From NCBI RefSeq assembly GCF_008710705.1, contig NZ_VYRZ01000002.1, positions 1 to 64,000 of the forward strand: 64,000 nt of DNA, given 5' to 3'. Both the position numbers and the translations under genes were made by a program. The notes under the pieces were generated by a model that worked only from the letters and a program-made list of their open reading frames with translations, was not told the DNA's origin and searched no databases. Shown here piece after piece: positions 47,103 through 55,291 of this stretch (positions are counted from its first letter, which is position 1; each line of letters starts with the position of its first letter). The DNA is from Microbacterium radiodurans. Its GTDB lineage: Bacteria > Actinomycetota > Actinomycetes > Actinomycetales > Microbacteriaceae.

Positions 47103-48671
47103 GTGAGCAACGGCCGCAGCTTCTACATCACCACGCCGATCTACTACCCCAGCGATCTGCCCCACATCGGGCACGGGTACACGACGGTGGCGGTCGACAC
47201 CCTCGCGCGGTGGCACCGCCAGGCCGGCGACGACACCTGGATGCTCACCGGCACCGACGAGCACGGGCAGAAGATGCTCCGCGCCGCCGCGGCGAACGGC
47301 GTGACCCCGCAGGAGTGGGTCGACAAGCTCGTCGAGGAGTCGTGGTTCCCGCTACTGCGCACGCTCGACGTCGCCAACGACGACTTCATCCGCACGACGC
47401 AGGAGCGGCACGAGGAGCGCGTCAAGGCGTTCGTGCAGACGCTCTTCGACCGTGGATTCATCTACGCCGGCGAGTACGCGGCGCTGTACTGCGTCGGCTG
47501 CGAGGAGTTCAAGCCCGAGGCCGAGATCGTCGACGGCACGGGTGCCTTCGAGGGCCTGAAGGTCTGCGCGATCCACTCGAAGCCGCTCGAGCTGCTGCAG
47601 GAGAAGAACTACTTCTTCAAGCTCAGCGAATTCCAGGATCGCCTGCTCGACCTGTACAAGACCGTCCCCGACTTCGTCCGCCCCGAATCGGCGCGAAACG
47701 AGGTCGTCTCGTTCGTGAGATCGGGTCTGAAGGATCTGTCGATCTCGCGGTCGGCGTTCGATTGGGGCATCACGGTGCCGTGGGACCCGTCGCACGTCAT
47801 CTACGTCTGGGTCGACGCGCTGCTGAACTACGCCACCGCCATCGGCTACGGCACCGACCCCGACGACTTCGCCCGCCGCTGGCCCGCGTATCACGTCGTG
47901 GGCAAGGACATCCTCCGCTTCCACGCCGTGATCTGGCCGGCGATGCTCATGGCCGCCGGGCTCGACGTGCCGCGCGGCATCTTCGCGCACGGCTGGCTGC
48001 TCGTGGGCGGCGAGAAGATGTCGAAGTCGAAGCTCACCGGTATCGCGCCGACCGAGATCACCGACGTCTTCGGCTCCGACGCGTACCGGTTCTACTTCCT
48101 CTCGGCCATCGCGTTCGGGCAGGACGGCTCGTTCTCGTGGGAGGACCTCTCGGCGCGCTACCAGGCCGAGCTCGCCAACGGCTTCGGCAACCTCGCCTCG
48201 CGGACCGTGGCGATGATCGAGCGCTACTTCGAGGGGATCGTCCCTCCCGCGGCGGAGTACACCGACGGCGACCTCGTCATCCAGCAGGTGGTGGCGGATG
48301 CCGCGACCGCCGCCGACGCGGCGATGGAGCGGTTCCGGCCCGACGAGGCGATCGGTGCGATCTGGACGATCGTCGATGCTCTCAACGGGTACATCACCGA
48401 GAACGAGCCGTGGGCGCTCGCGAAGGACGAGGCGCAGCGCGCCCGGCTCGGCACGGTCCTCTACACCGCGGCGGAGGGCCTGCGCGCCCTGACCGTGCTC
48501 CTCTCGCCGGTCATGCCCGAGTCGACGGCGAAGCTCTGGACCGCGCTCGGCATCGATGCGCGGCTGGAGGATCAGCCCGTCCGCGATGCCGGCACCTGGG
48601 CCATCCTGTCGCCCGGAACCACCGTCACCGGCCTGACGCCGCTCTTCCCGCGCGTCGAGCAGACGGCCTGA
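47103..48671 (+). CDS. metG: Methionyl-tRNA synthetase (522 aa)
   Basis: Class I synthetase that charges tRNA-Met. HIGH-type motif in PHIGHGYTTVAVDTLARWHR (about 20-25), connective-peptide cysteines in YCVGCEEF, WVDALLNYATA, and the KMSKS loop GGEKMSKSKLTG (about 303-308). The anticodon-binding helical domain covers the last 150 residues. It lacks the C-terminal EMAP-like dimerisation domain, as in mycobacterial MetG (519 aa). GTG start directly after a -10, leaderless. tatD follows after five bases. Confidence 0.97.
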   Translation: MSNGRSFYITTPIYYPSDLPHIGHGYTTVAVDTLARWHRQAGDDTWMLTGTDEHGQKMLRAAAANGVTPQEWVDKLVEESWFPLLRTLDVANDDFIRTTQERHEERVKAFVQTLFDRGFIYAGEYAALYCVGCEEFKPEAEIVDGTGAFEGLKVCAIHSKPLELLQEKNYFFKLSEFQDRLLDLYKTVPDFVRPESARNEVVSFVRSGLKDLSISRSAFDWGITVPWDPSHVIYVWVDALLNYATAIGYGTDPDDFARRWPAYHVVGKDILRFHAVIWPAMLMAAGLDVPRGIFAHGWLLVGGEKMSKSKLTGIAPTEITDVFGSDAYRFYFLSAIAFGQDGSFSWEDLSARYQAELANGFGNLASRTVAMIERYFEGIVPPAAEYTDGDLVIQQVVADAATAADAAMERFRPDEAIGAIWTIVDALNGYITENEPWALAKDEAQRARLGTVLYTAAEGLRALTVLLSPVMPESTAKLWTALGIDARLEDQPVRDAGTWAILSPGTTVTGLTPLFPRVEQTA

Positions 48672-48676
48672 CGCCC

Positions 48677-49615
48677 GTGGTCGACTCGCCAGACTCCGCG
48701 GATCCGACCCGCTCGGGACCCGCCGTCTCTGGCGAGTCGACGGACGACGTCTCGCAGTACGTGCGACGGCGCGAGCAGTCGGCGCGGGATGTGCGCTGGC
48801 CGGAGGCCCCCGAGCCGCTCACGGTGCCCGTCTACGACAATCACACGCACCTCGAGATCGAGGACGGCGACGAGCCGCGCTCGCTCGAGGAGCAACTCGA
48901 GCTCGCGGCCGCCGTCGGCGTCCTCGGTGTCGTGCAGGCCGGCGGCGACATCGAGTCGTCCCGCTGGTCGGCGTGGGCCGCGGCCTCCCACCCCCGTGTG
49001 CTCGCCGCGGTCGCCATCCATCCGAACGAGGCGCCGGTGTATGCGGCAGCCGGCCGCTTGGCCGAGGCCATCGGCGTGATCGACGAGCTCGCCGCGCAGC
49101 CCCGCGTGCGAGCCATCGGCGAGACGGGCCTGGACTTCTTCCGCACGGGCGACGAAGGTCTTCCCGCGCAGTTCGAGAGCTTCGAGGCGCACATCGCGCT
49201 GGCGAAGAAGCACGGTGTGGCGATGCAGATCCACGATCGCGATGCGCATGACGCCGTGCTCGAGACGCTGCAGCGGGCGGGAGCGCCCGAGCGCACGGTC
49301 TTCCACTGCTTCTCAGGCGATGCCGACATGGCGCGCATCGCCGCCGAACGGGGCTACTGGCTGAGCTTCGCCGGCAACATCACCTTCAAGAACGCGCAGA
49401 ACCTCCGCGACGCCCTCGCGGTGACGCCGATCGAGCGCATCCTCGTCGAGACCGACGCACCGTTCCTGACGCCCGCTCCGCATCGCGGCCGGCCGAACGC
49501 CCCCTACCTCATCCCAGTCACGCTGCGCTTCATGGCCGCCGAGCTCGGCATCGAGGTCGACGAGCTCGCCGCGCAGGTCGCCGCCAATACGCTCGCCGTC
49601 TACGGCGAGTTCTGA
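48677..49615 (+). CDS. tatD: TatD-family metal-dependent hydrolase / DNase (312 aa)
   Basis: A TIM-barrel metal hydrolase linked to DNA quality control. Metal ligands: YDNHTHLE (HxH), GETGLDFFR (Glu), MQIHDRDAHD (His), FHCFSG (His) and ILVETDAPFLTP (Asp). An N-terminal extension of about 50 residues before the first motif is longer than usual. The GTG at 48677 lies five bases after the metG stop, consistent with coupling. Same metG-tatD order as Mycobacterium (Rv1007c-Rv1008 region). Confidence 0.93.
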   Translation: MVDSPDSADPTRSGPAVSGESTDDVSQYVRRREQSARDVRWPEAPEPLTVPVYDNHTHLEIEDGDEPRSLEEQLELAAAVGVLGVVQAGGDIESSRWSAWAAASHPRVLAAVAIHPNEAPVYAAAGRLAEAIGVIDELAAQPRVRAIGETGLDFFRTGDEGLPAQFESFEAHIALAKKHGVAMQIHDRDAHDAVLETLQRAGAPERTVFHCFSGDADMARIAAERGYWLSFAGNITFKNAQNLRDALAVTPIERILVETDAPFLTPAPHRGRPNAPYLIPVTLRFMAAELGIEVDELAAQVAANTLAVYGEF

Positions 49616-49647
49616 CCCCCGGCTGCCCCGGCGACCCCGGTGAGCCG

Positions 49648-50631
49648 TCAGCGGGTCGAGGAGCCGCGGACGAGCTCCCAGGGGAGGTCGACGACATCGG
49701 GCGCGTCGCGGTCGAGGTCGCGCACGGCGCCCAGGGCGCGGAACATCGCGGCGGGGGCCTGCTCGGGGTGCACGCAGACGTGCGTGACACCCAGCCGAGC
49801 GTTCACGGCGCAGTCGGACGTGCACAGGGCGATGAGCTGCACGTCGCGCGGGATCACGAGGTCCATCGCATCGAGCTGCAGGTAGATCGCCGGGCCCTCC
49901 TCGGCGAACGAGAAGATCGCGTCGGCGCCGGCGTCGCGCAGCTCGGCCACCCGCCGCGGCAGCGCGTCGTGCTCGGCGTCGAGGTGGGCGACGAGGGGAT
50001 CGCGGCCGCGCACCGTGCTCCACGCGCGATAGGCGGTCTCGCCGATCTCGTCGCGGGGAGACCCGGCGTCATCCACGAGGAACCCGATCCGGCGGGCACC
50101 GCGCGCCTCGAGCAGCCCGAGCGCGGCGCGCACCGCCTCGTCGTAGCCGGTCCGCACGGTGATCGAGCGCTGCGTGTCGACGTAAAGATCGTTGGTGGCG
50201 ACCGGGATGCCGCGCGCGATCGCCTCGCGCAGCAGCGAGTCGTCGGCGGCCACCTCGGCGAAGTACACGACGTCGATCTGCGCGCCGCGCAGCAGGTCGG
50301 GTCGCGCCGCGGGGAGCATCGTCACCGTGAAGCCCTGGTCGGCCGCCGCGCGAACCATCGCGCCGATGTGGCGGGTGCGGTGCAGCGCGCCGCGCTTGGA
50401 GAGGTCGAGCTCGGCGCCTTCGGGGACGACGAATCCGACCGACATCGTGCGGCCGCTGCGCAGCGCGGCGGCGTACTTGTTCGGCTGATAGCCGAGCTCG
50501 GCCGCGAGCGCCTTGATGCGCTCGCGCGTCTCGGGGCGGAGGCTCCCGCGGTCGTTCAGCGCCTGCGAGATGGCGGCCGTCGAGACACCCGCGCGCAGCG
50601 CGATGTCCTTGAGGGTCACCTGTCTCGTCAC
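49648..50631 (-). CDS. LacI-family regulator coupled to hemA (327 aa)
   Basis: DNA-binding domain at residues 5-60 (TLKDIALRAGVSTAAISQAL, then YQPNKYAAALRSGRTMSVGF) and a periplasmic-binding-protein-like effector domain (VVYFAEVAADDSLLREA, GYDEAVRAALGLLEARGARR, IFSFAEEGPAIYLQLDAMD). The GTG at 50631 shares four bases (GTGA) with the hemA stop; an alternative GTG at 50619 would remove four residues. No sugar genes adjoin it. Its target and effector are unknown, and its place in the hemA transcript is unusual. Confidence 0.85.
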   Translation of the reverse strand: MTRQVTLKDIALRAGVSTAAISQALNDRGSLRPETRERIKALAAELGYQPNKYAAALRSGRTMSVGFVVPEGAELDLSKRGALHRTRHIGAMVRAAADQGFTVTMLPAARPDLLRGAQIDVVYFAEVAADDSLLREAIARGIPVATNDLYVDTQRSITVRTGYDEAVRAALGLLEARGARRIGFLVDDAGSPRDEIGETAYRAWSTVRGRDPLVAHLDAEHDALPRRVAELRDAGADAIFSFAEEGPAIYLQLDAMDLVIPRDVQLIALCTSDCAVNARLGVTHVCVHPEQAPAAMFRALGAVRDLDRDAPDVVDLPWELVRGSSTR

Positions 50632-51932
50632 GGGCGGCCCGCTGCTTCGCCAGGGGAACGGGTGTCCGGTCGCCGCTCGGCGGGCTCCCGCTCTGCCGAC
50701 ATCGGGAAGACCGAGCGCACCGCGTCGGCCCACGTCGATCCCGCGCCGGAGGACGCGAGCGTGTGCCCCTGCGCGATGAGGCGGTGCAGCAGGACGCCGG
50801 AGAAGTGCCGCAGCGCCGCCTCGACCTCGGGGGAGTCGCCGCGCCGGTGCGCGCGGTCGATCTCGTCGTCGAGGATGCCGGTGATGTATCCCCGCATCGC
50901 GACGACCGAGGGCGATACCTCGTGCACGCGGCGCGCGGCGGCGTGCCGTGCGGCGGCGCCCGCGACGATCTCGCGCGCCTCGCCGAGGGTGGCGAACTCG
51001 TCGATCGGTGCGTGCACGCGGATCGTCTCGAGATCGAGCAGCTCGATGTCGGCGACGTCGCGGAGGGCCGGGTCGACGTTGCGGGGGAGGCCCAGGTCGA
51101 TGATCAGCTGCGTCCCGGCGGCGCCGGTGCGACGCGCTGCGTGGTCGGCCGCGGTCAGCGCGTAGCTGTCGGTCGTCGTGGTGCACGTGATGATGACGTC
51201 GGCGGCCGCGGCCTCGGCGCCGTAGGCGTCGGCGTCGACGGCGACGAGGTGCTCGCGCTGGGCGAACCTGCTGCGCCCCGAGCGCGAGTGGACACGCACG
51301 TCCACCGCTCCCTTGTCGCGGAGCGCCGCGAGGGATGCCGCGGCGTACCGTCCGGTGCCGACGAGCAGCACGCGCGCGGCCGACCAGTCCGCGATCCGCG
51401 ACGAGGCGAGCTCGAGGGCGAGGCGGACGAGCGAGCGGCCCGACTCCCCGATGCGCGTGCTGTTCTTCACGGCGCGGGACGTCTCGGTCGCGCGCTGGAA
51501 CAGGTGCTCTAGAGGGGCCGTCGTCTGCCCGTTCCGTCGCGCTCCCTCGAGAGCGCGCCGGACCTGCCCGGCGATCTCGTCCTCGCCGACGGCGACCGAG
51601 TCGAGCCCGGACGCGACGGAGAACAGGTGGTGGGCGACCTTGTTGCCGTGGGCGAAGTCGACGGTCTCGCGGACGTCGCGGTAGGACAGGTCGCTCAGCT
51701 TGGCGATCTCCTCCATCGCGGCATCCATCGCCGGGATCGTCGAGGGGAAGTCGTCGTCGTCGCGCAGGTCGAAGTAGGCCTCGAAGCGATTGCACGTGGC
51801 GAGGACGACGGCGCCCTGGATGGCGTCGTGCGCCTGTGTCAAGCGGGTGCCGACGTCGTCGCCGATGACGGAGAGTCGCTCGAGAGAATCGAGCGGCGTC
51901 GAGCGCTGATGAGCGGTGAGAGCGACGAGCAC
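50628..51932 (-). CDS. hemA: Glutamyl-tRNA reductase (434 aa)
   Basis: Catalyses the first step of C5-pathway haem synthesis, reducing Glu-tRNA to glutamate-1-semialdehyde with NADPH. The catalytic Cys47 is in VLATCNRFEAYFD. Then the HHLFSVASGLDSVAVGEDEI block, the NADPH domain LVGTGRYAAASLAAL and the C-terminal dimerisation helices. The start is GTG 51932 with AGGGGG about 11 bases upstream; a minus-strand TATACT (51968-51963) is the likely -10. Divergent from hemE. HemL at 60536 completes the pair. Confidence 0.95.
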   Translation of the reverse strand: MLVALTAHQRSTPLDSLERLSVIGDDVGTRLTQAHDAIQGAVVLATCNRFEAYFDLRDDDDFPSTIPAMDAAMEEIAKLSDLSYRDVRETVDFAHGNKVAHHLFSVASGLDSVAVGEDEIAGQVRRALEGARRNGQTTAPLEHLFQRATETSRAVKNSTRIGESGRSLVRLALELASSRIADWSAARVLLVGTGRYAAASLAALRDKGAVDVRVHSRSGRSRFAQREHLVAVDADAYGAEAAAADVIITCTTTTDSYALTAADHAARRTGAAGTQLIIDLGLPRNVDPALRDVADIELLDLETIRVHAPIDEFATLGEAREIVAGAAARHAAARRVHEVSPSVVAMRGYITGILDDEIDRAHRRGDSPEVEAALRHFSGVLLHRLIAQGHTLASSGAGSTWADAVRSVFPMSAEREPAERRPDTRSPGEAAGRP

Positions 51933-51960
51933 GTGCGGAAGAACCCCCTGAATTCGCTAC

Positions 51961-51988
51961 TAGTATATCGATTAACTCACTCGAGGAG
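51961..51988. promoter_or_regulatory. Divergent hemA/hemE promoter region and hemE ribosome-binding site
   Basis: CTACTAGTATATCG holds TAGTAT on the plus strand (51961-51966) and TATACT on the minus strand (51968-51963), overlapping -10 candidates for hemE and hemA. Downstream on the plus strand GAGGAG (51983-51988) is a strong ribosome-binding site, but no ATG, GTG or TTG follows at a usable distance in the hemE frame. Confidence 0.6.
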
Positions 51989-51994
51989 ATCATC

Positions 51995-53119
51995 ATTCCG
52001 GCATCCGCCCACCCCCTCGTCGCGCACGCGACCGGCTCGAGCCGACTCGTGCGCGCTCTGCTCGGCGAACGTCCCGAGCAGACCCCTGTCTGGTTCATGC
52101 GTCAGGCCGGCCGCTCGCTGCCGGAGTACCGCGCGCTGCGGTCGCAGGGCAGCATGCTCGACGCGTGCCTCACCCCCGAGCTCGCGAGCGAGATCACCCT
52201 CCAGCCGGTGCGCCGGCACGGTGTGGATGCGGCGATCTTCTTCAGCGACATCATCGTGCCGCTGGCGCTCATCGGCATCGACGTCGAGATCGAGGCCGGG
52301 CGCGGCCCGGTGTTCTCGTCGCCGCTGGCGACGCCCGCCGACATCGCCCGCGCCGTGGAGATCGACCCCGCCCTCGTGCGCGAGCGCGGCGGGTCGATCG
52401 CGCGCGCCGTCGAGCTCACGACCGGCTTGCTCGCTGAGGAGTCCGAGGCCCGCGGCGAGCCGCTCCCGCTCATCGGCTTCGCGGGAGCGCCGTTCACCCT
52501 CGCCGCCTACCTCGTCGAAGGGGGGCCGTCGAAGGACCACCTCGCGGCGCGCCGACTCATCCACGAGGACCCGGCGGCATGGGCCGCCCTCACCGAATGG
52601 CTCTCGCGGGTCACCGGGGAATTCCTCGCGCTGCAGGTCTCGGCGGGTGCGAGCGCCGCGCAGCTGTTCGACTCGTGGGCGGGAGCGCTCCGCCCCGAGG
52701 ACTACCGCGCCGCGGTGCTGCCGTCGTCGGCCGCCTCGTTCGACGCCGTCCGCGCCCTCGACATCCCGGCCGAGGCGGGGATCGACCATCTGCCGCTCGT
52801 CCACTTCGGCGTCGGGACGGGGGAGATCCTCGCCGACATGGCCTCGATCGGCGTCGACGCCCTCGGCGTCGACTACCGGATCCCGCTCGACGAGGCGACG
52901 CGCCGCGTGGGCAACGAGCTCACGCTCCAGGGAAACCTCGACCCGGCCCTGCTGTTCGCGCCGGCCGAGGTGCGCGACGGCGTGATCCACGAGATCCTCG
53001 AGGCCGGCCGCGCCGCCCGTGCGCACGTGTTCAACCTCGGCCACGGCGTGCCGATGCAGGCGGACCCCGGCGCGATCAGCTCGGTCGTCCGCACCGTCCA
53101 CGATTGGCGTGCGTCATGA
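51995..53119 (+). CDS. hemE: Uroporphyrinogen III decarboxylase (374 aa if started at ATT)
   Basis: Converts uroporphyrinogen III to coproporphyrinogen III. Signatures are TPVWFMRQAGRSLPEYR, the catalytic Asp in FFSDIIVPL, GFAGAPFTLAAYLVEGG, and HVFNLGHGVPMQADP near the end. Start problem: the only standard in-frame start is GTG 52049, with no ribosome-binding site, which removes the residues before RALLGERPEQTPVW that other HemE proteins have. GAGGAG at 51983-51988 is six bases before an in-frame ATT (51995), also three before ATC (51992); from there the frame is open and reads IPASAHPLVAHATGSS. I annotate ATT, with GTG 52049 as fallback. Confidence 0.8.
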   Translation: MPASAHPLVAHATGSSRLVRALLGERPEQTPVWFMRQAGRSLPEYRALRSQGSMLDACLTPELASEITLQPVRRHGVDAAIFFSDIIVPLALIGIDVEIEAGRGPVFSSPLATPADIARAVEIDPALVRERGGSIARAVELTTGLLAEESEARGEPLPLIGFAGAPFTLAAYLVEGGPSKDHLAARRLIHEDPAAWAALTEWLSRVTGEFLALQVSAGASAAQLFDSWAGALRPEDYRAAVLPSSAASFDAVRALDIPAEAGIDHLPLVHFGVGTGEILADMASIGVDALGVDYRIPLDEATRRVGNELTLQGNLDPALLFAPAEVRDGVIHEILEAGRAARAHVFNLGHGVPMQADPGAISSVVRTVHDWRAS

Positions 53120-53192
53120 CGGGGTCGTCCATGGTCGTCGTTGCGGCCGGCTGCGCCGGCCTCGTCGTCCGCACCGTCCACGATTGGCGTGC
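53084..53192 (+). repeat. 29-bp direct repeats, 80 bp apart, at the hemE/hemY junction
   Basis: 53084-53112 and 53164-53192 are identical and encode the hemE C-terminal VRTVHDWRA. The 51 bases between the copies resemble the true hemY start region just downstream, so an 80-bp block spanning the junction has been tandemly duplicated. Confidence 0.92.
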
Positions 53193-53196
53193 ATGA
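53116..53196 (+). pseudogene. Vestigial duplicate hemY start fused to duplicate hemE end (26 codons)
   Basis: The frame begins with ATG 53116 inside the hemE stop (ATGA) and ends with TGA 53194-53196 overlapping the hemY ATG 53193 (ATGA). Its residues SSMVVVAAGCAGLVV align with DLIVVGAGIAGLVV of hemY, then continue RTVHDWRA, the hemE end. The FAD motif GxGxxG is destroyed. It cannot be an enzyme, but because it overlaps both neighbours it could carry terminating ribosomes from hemE to hemY. Confidence 0.8.
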
Positions 53197-54602
53197 GCAC
53201 TCAGCCTGACCTCATCGTCGTCGGAGCCGGCATCGCCGGTCTCGTGGTCGCCCTCGAGGCTGCCACGGCGGGAGCGAGCGTGCTCGTGCTCGAGTCCGAC
53301 GACCGCACCGGGGGGATGCTGCGTCGCGGCCGCCTCGCGGGCGTCGACGTCGACCTCGGCGCCGAGTCGTTCGCCAAGCGCACCGACGCCGTGCCGGCCC
53401 TCGTCGCGGACTTCTCGCTGCCGCTCGACATCGTCTCGCCGCGCTCCGGTCCCGCGCATCTCGTCGCGCCGCGCCTCGGCGGACGGTGGAGCCGGCTGCC
53501 CCTTCCACGGCGCACCGTCATCGGCATCCCGGCCGACCCGCTCGCCGCCGACGTCGTCGCGATCATCGGCGAGCGCGCCGCGCGCCGCGCCGCCGCCGAG
53601 GTCACGGCCGCGCCCGTCGACCCGACCGCGTCGCTCGCCGACGTCGTCGAGGAGCGTCTGGGCGCCGGCATCCTGCACGACCTCATCGACCCGCTCTGCC
53701 GGAGCATCTACTCGCAGCCGGCCGCTGCCGTGCCCCTGCCGCGACTGCACCCCAAGATGTGGGCGGCGCTCGAGCGCACCGGGTCGCTCCTCGCGGCTGC
53801 CGCCGAGGTGGCGCCGAACGCCCCCGGAGGCACCGCCGTGGGCGGCATCTCCGGCGGCATGTGGCGGCTGGCCGACGCCGTCGAGACGCTCGCCCGCGAA
53901 CGCGGCGCCCTGGTGCGGACGGGTGTCGCCGCGCAGGCGGTCCGCCCCGAGGGCGGTCGCGTGAGCGTGCGGACGGACGCCGGCGAGCTCCACGCCGACC
54001 GTGTGGTCGTGGCCTCGGGGCCGCGCGCCGCCGCCGCCGTGCTCGGGGTGCCGACGGCCGAGATCGACGAGGCGGCGACCGCGCCCATCCAGCCCGCCGT
54101 CCGTCTGCTCACGGCCGCGGTCACCGCGCCGGATCTGGCCGCCGAGCCGGTCGGATCGGGCGTCATCGTCTCGCCCGATGCGCGCACCGCCGCCAAGGCT
54201 CTCACGCACATCGACGCGAAGTGGGCCTGGGCGCGCGACGCGCTGCCCGCGGGCACGCATCTCGTCCGCCTGTCGGCGCGCGCCGACGAGCCCGCCGGTC
54301 TCGATTCCGCCGGCGCCGTAGCCCGGGAGATCTCGGCGCTCACCGGCGCCCGCGTCGGTCGCGACGACATCGGCGAGATCGTCACGACCCGCTGGCGCGA
54401 CGCCGTCGTGCCCGCCGAGTCCGATGCGTGGACGGCGACCGTGATGGATGCCGTGACCCACGGCATCCACGTCACCGGCGCCGTGGCCGCCGGCACCGGC
54501 CTCGCCTCGGTGATCCCGCACGCCCGCGCTCTCGCGCGAGAACTCTTCGCGGCGCACGCCACCCCCGACGCCGCCGCGTCCCCCGTCCGAAAGGAGTCCT
54601 GA
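53193..54602 (+). CDS. hemY: Coproporphyrinogen III oxidase, HemY/CgoX type, FAD-dependent (469 aa)
   Basis: Oxidises coproporphyrinogen III to coproporphyrin III in the Gram-positive branch. The N-terminal FAD motif is LIVVGAGIAGLVVALEAA, then LESDDRTGGMLRRG, DLGAESFAKR, a middle substrate domain, and a C-terminal FAD-binding segment ITGAVAAGTGLASVIPHAR (about 430-450; written from HVTGAVAAGTGL). Length is usual. No ribosome-binding site before ATG 53193; initiation probably depends on coupling through the upstream relay ORF. Its stop overlaps the hemQ start by one base. Confidence 0.92.
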   Translation: MSTQPDLIVVGAGIAGLVVALEAATAGASVLVLESDDRTGGMLRRGRLAGVDVDLGAESFAKRTDAVPALVADFSLPLDIVSPRSGPAHLVAPRLGGRWSRLPLPRRTVIGIPADPLAADVVAIIGERAARRAAAEVTAAPVDPTASLADVVEERLGAGILHDLIDPLCRSIYSQPAAAVPLPRLHPKMWAALERTGSLLAAAAEVAPNAPGGTAVGGISGGMWRLADAVETLARERGALVRTGVAAQAVRPEGGRVSVRTDAGELHADRVVVASGPRAAAAVLGVPTAEIDEAATAPIQPAVRLLTAAVTAPDLAAEPVGSGVIVSPDARTAAKALTHIDAKWAWARDALPAGTHLVRLSARADEPAGLDSAGAVAREISALTGARVGRDDIGEIVTTRWRDAVVPAESDAWTATVMDAVTHGIHVTGAVAAGTGLASVIPHARALARELFAAHATPDAAASPVRKES

Positions 54603-55291
54603 TGTCCGAACAGATCCCGCTCGGCTACACCCTCTTCGCGATCCTCGCCGGCCCGCGCCCGCGACCGGCCGCGACGACGGCCGCCGACCTCGAGGAGCTC
54701 GAGCGCGTCGTGGCGTCGCTGCCCGAGGCCGGTGTCACCGTGCGCGGCCTCTACGACGTCACCGGCATGCGCGGCTCCGCCGACCTGATGGTGTGGCTGC
54801 ACGCGGCGCCCGGCTCGGACGACGATCCGGCCGCGCTGCAGCGCGCGCTCCGTGCGCTTCGCCGCACGACGGCGCTGGCCGCGTTCGACCTCGAGTGGAG
54901 CGCCATGGGCGTGCACCGCGAGGCGGAGTTCAACAAGCGTCACGTGCCCGGCTACCTCCGCGGCGAGCACGCCCGCGACTGGCTCTGCCTGTACCCGTTC
55001 GTCCGCAGCTACGAGTGGTATCTGCTGCCCGACGAGGAGCGTTCGGCGATGCTCGCGCAGCACGGGCGCCAGGGCGCGAAATTCACCGACGTCGTCGCGA
55101 ACACCGTGTCGACCTTCGCGCTGAGCGACTACGAGTGGCTCCTGCCGCTCGAGAGCGATGAGCTCATCAGCCTCGTCGACCTCATGCGCGATCTCCGGGC
55201 CACGGACGCGCGGCGCCACGTGCGCGAAGAGGTGCCGTTCTACACCGGACGCCGCATCGAGGTCGCCGAGCTGGCGGAGGTGCTGTCCTGA
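54602..55291 (+). CDS. hemQ: Coproheme decarboxylase, HemQ/ChdC (229 aa)
   Basis: Removes two carboxyl groups from coproheme to give haem b, the last step of the coproporphyrin pathway. A chlorite-dismutase-fold protein; the catalytic Tyr lies in LYPFVRSYEWYLL and the proximal haem His in LAQHGRQGAKF, followed by VSTFALSDYEWLL. Length fits actinobacterial ChdC (about 230 aa). ATG 54602 overlaps the hemY stop (TGATG) and has AAGGAG five bases before it. Its presence with HemY and a Cys-rich ferrochelatase shows that this organism uses the coproporphyrin-dependent route. Confidence 0.95.
   Translation: MSEQIPLGYTLFAILAGPRPRPAATTAADLEELERVVASLPEAGVTVRGLYDVTGMRGSADLMVWLHAAPGSDDDPAALQRALRALRRTTALAAFDLEWSAMGVHREAEFNKRHVPGYLRGEHARDWLCLYPFVRSYEWYLLPDEERSAMLAQHGRQGAKFTDVVANTVSTFALSDYEWLLPLESDELISLVDLMRDLRATDARRHVREEVPFYTGRRIEVAELAEVLS

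Noticed and set aside
53084..53196. Attachment site or insertion-sequence footprint at the hemE/hemY junction
   Set aside because: The repeated DNA is made of hemE and hemY sequence themselves, which a simple tandem duplication explains; no mobile gene is present.
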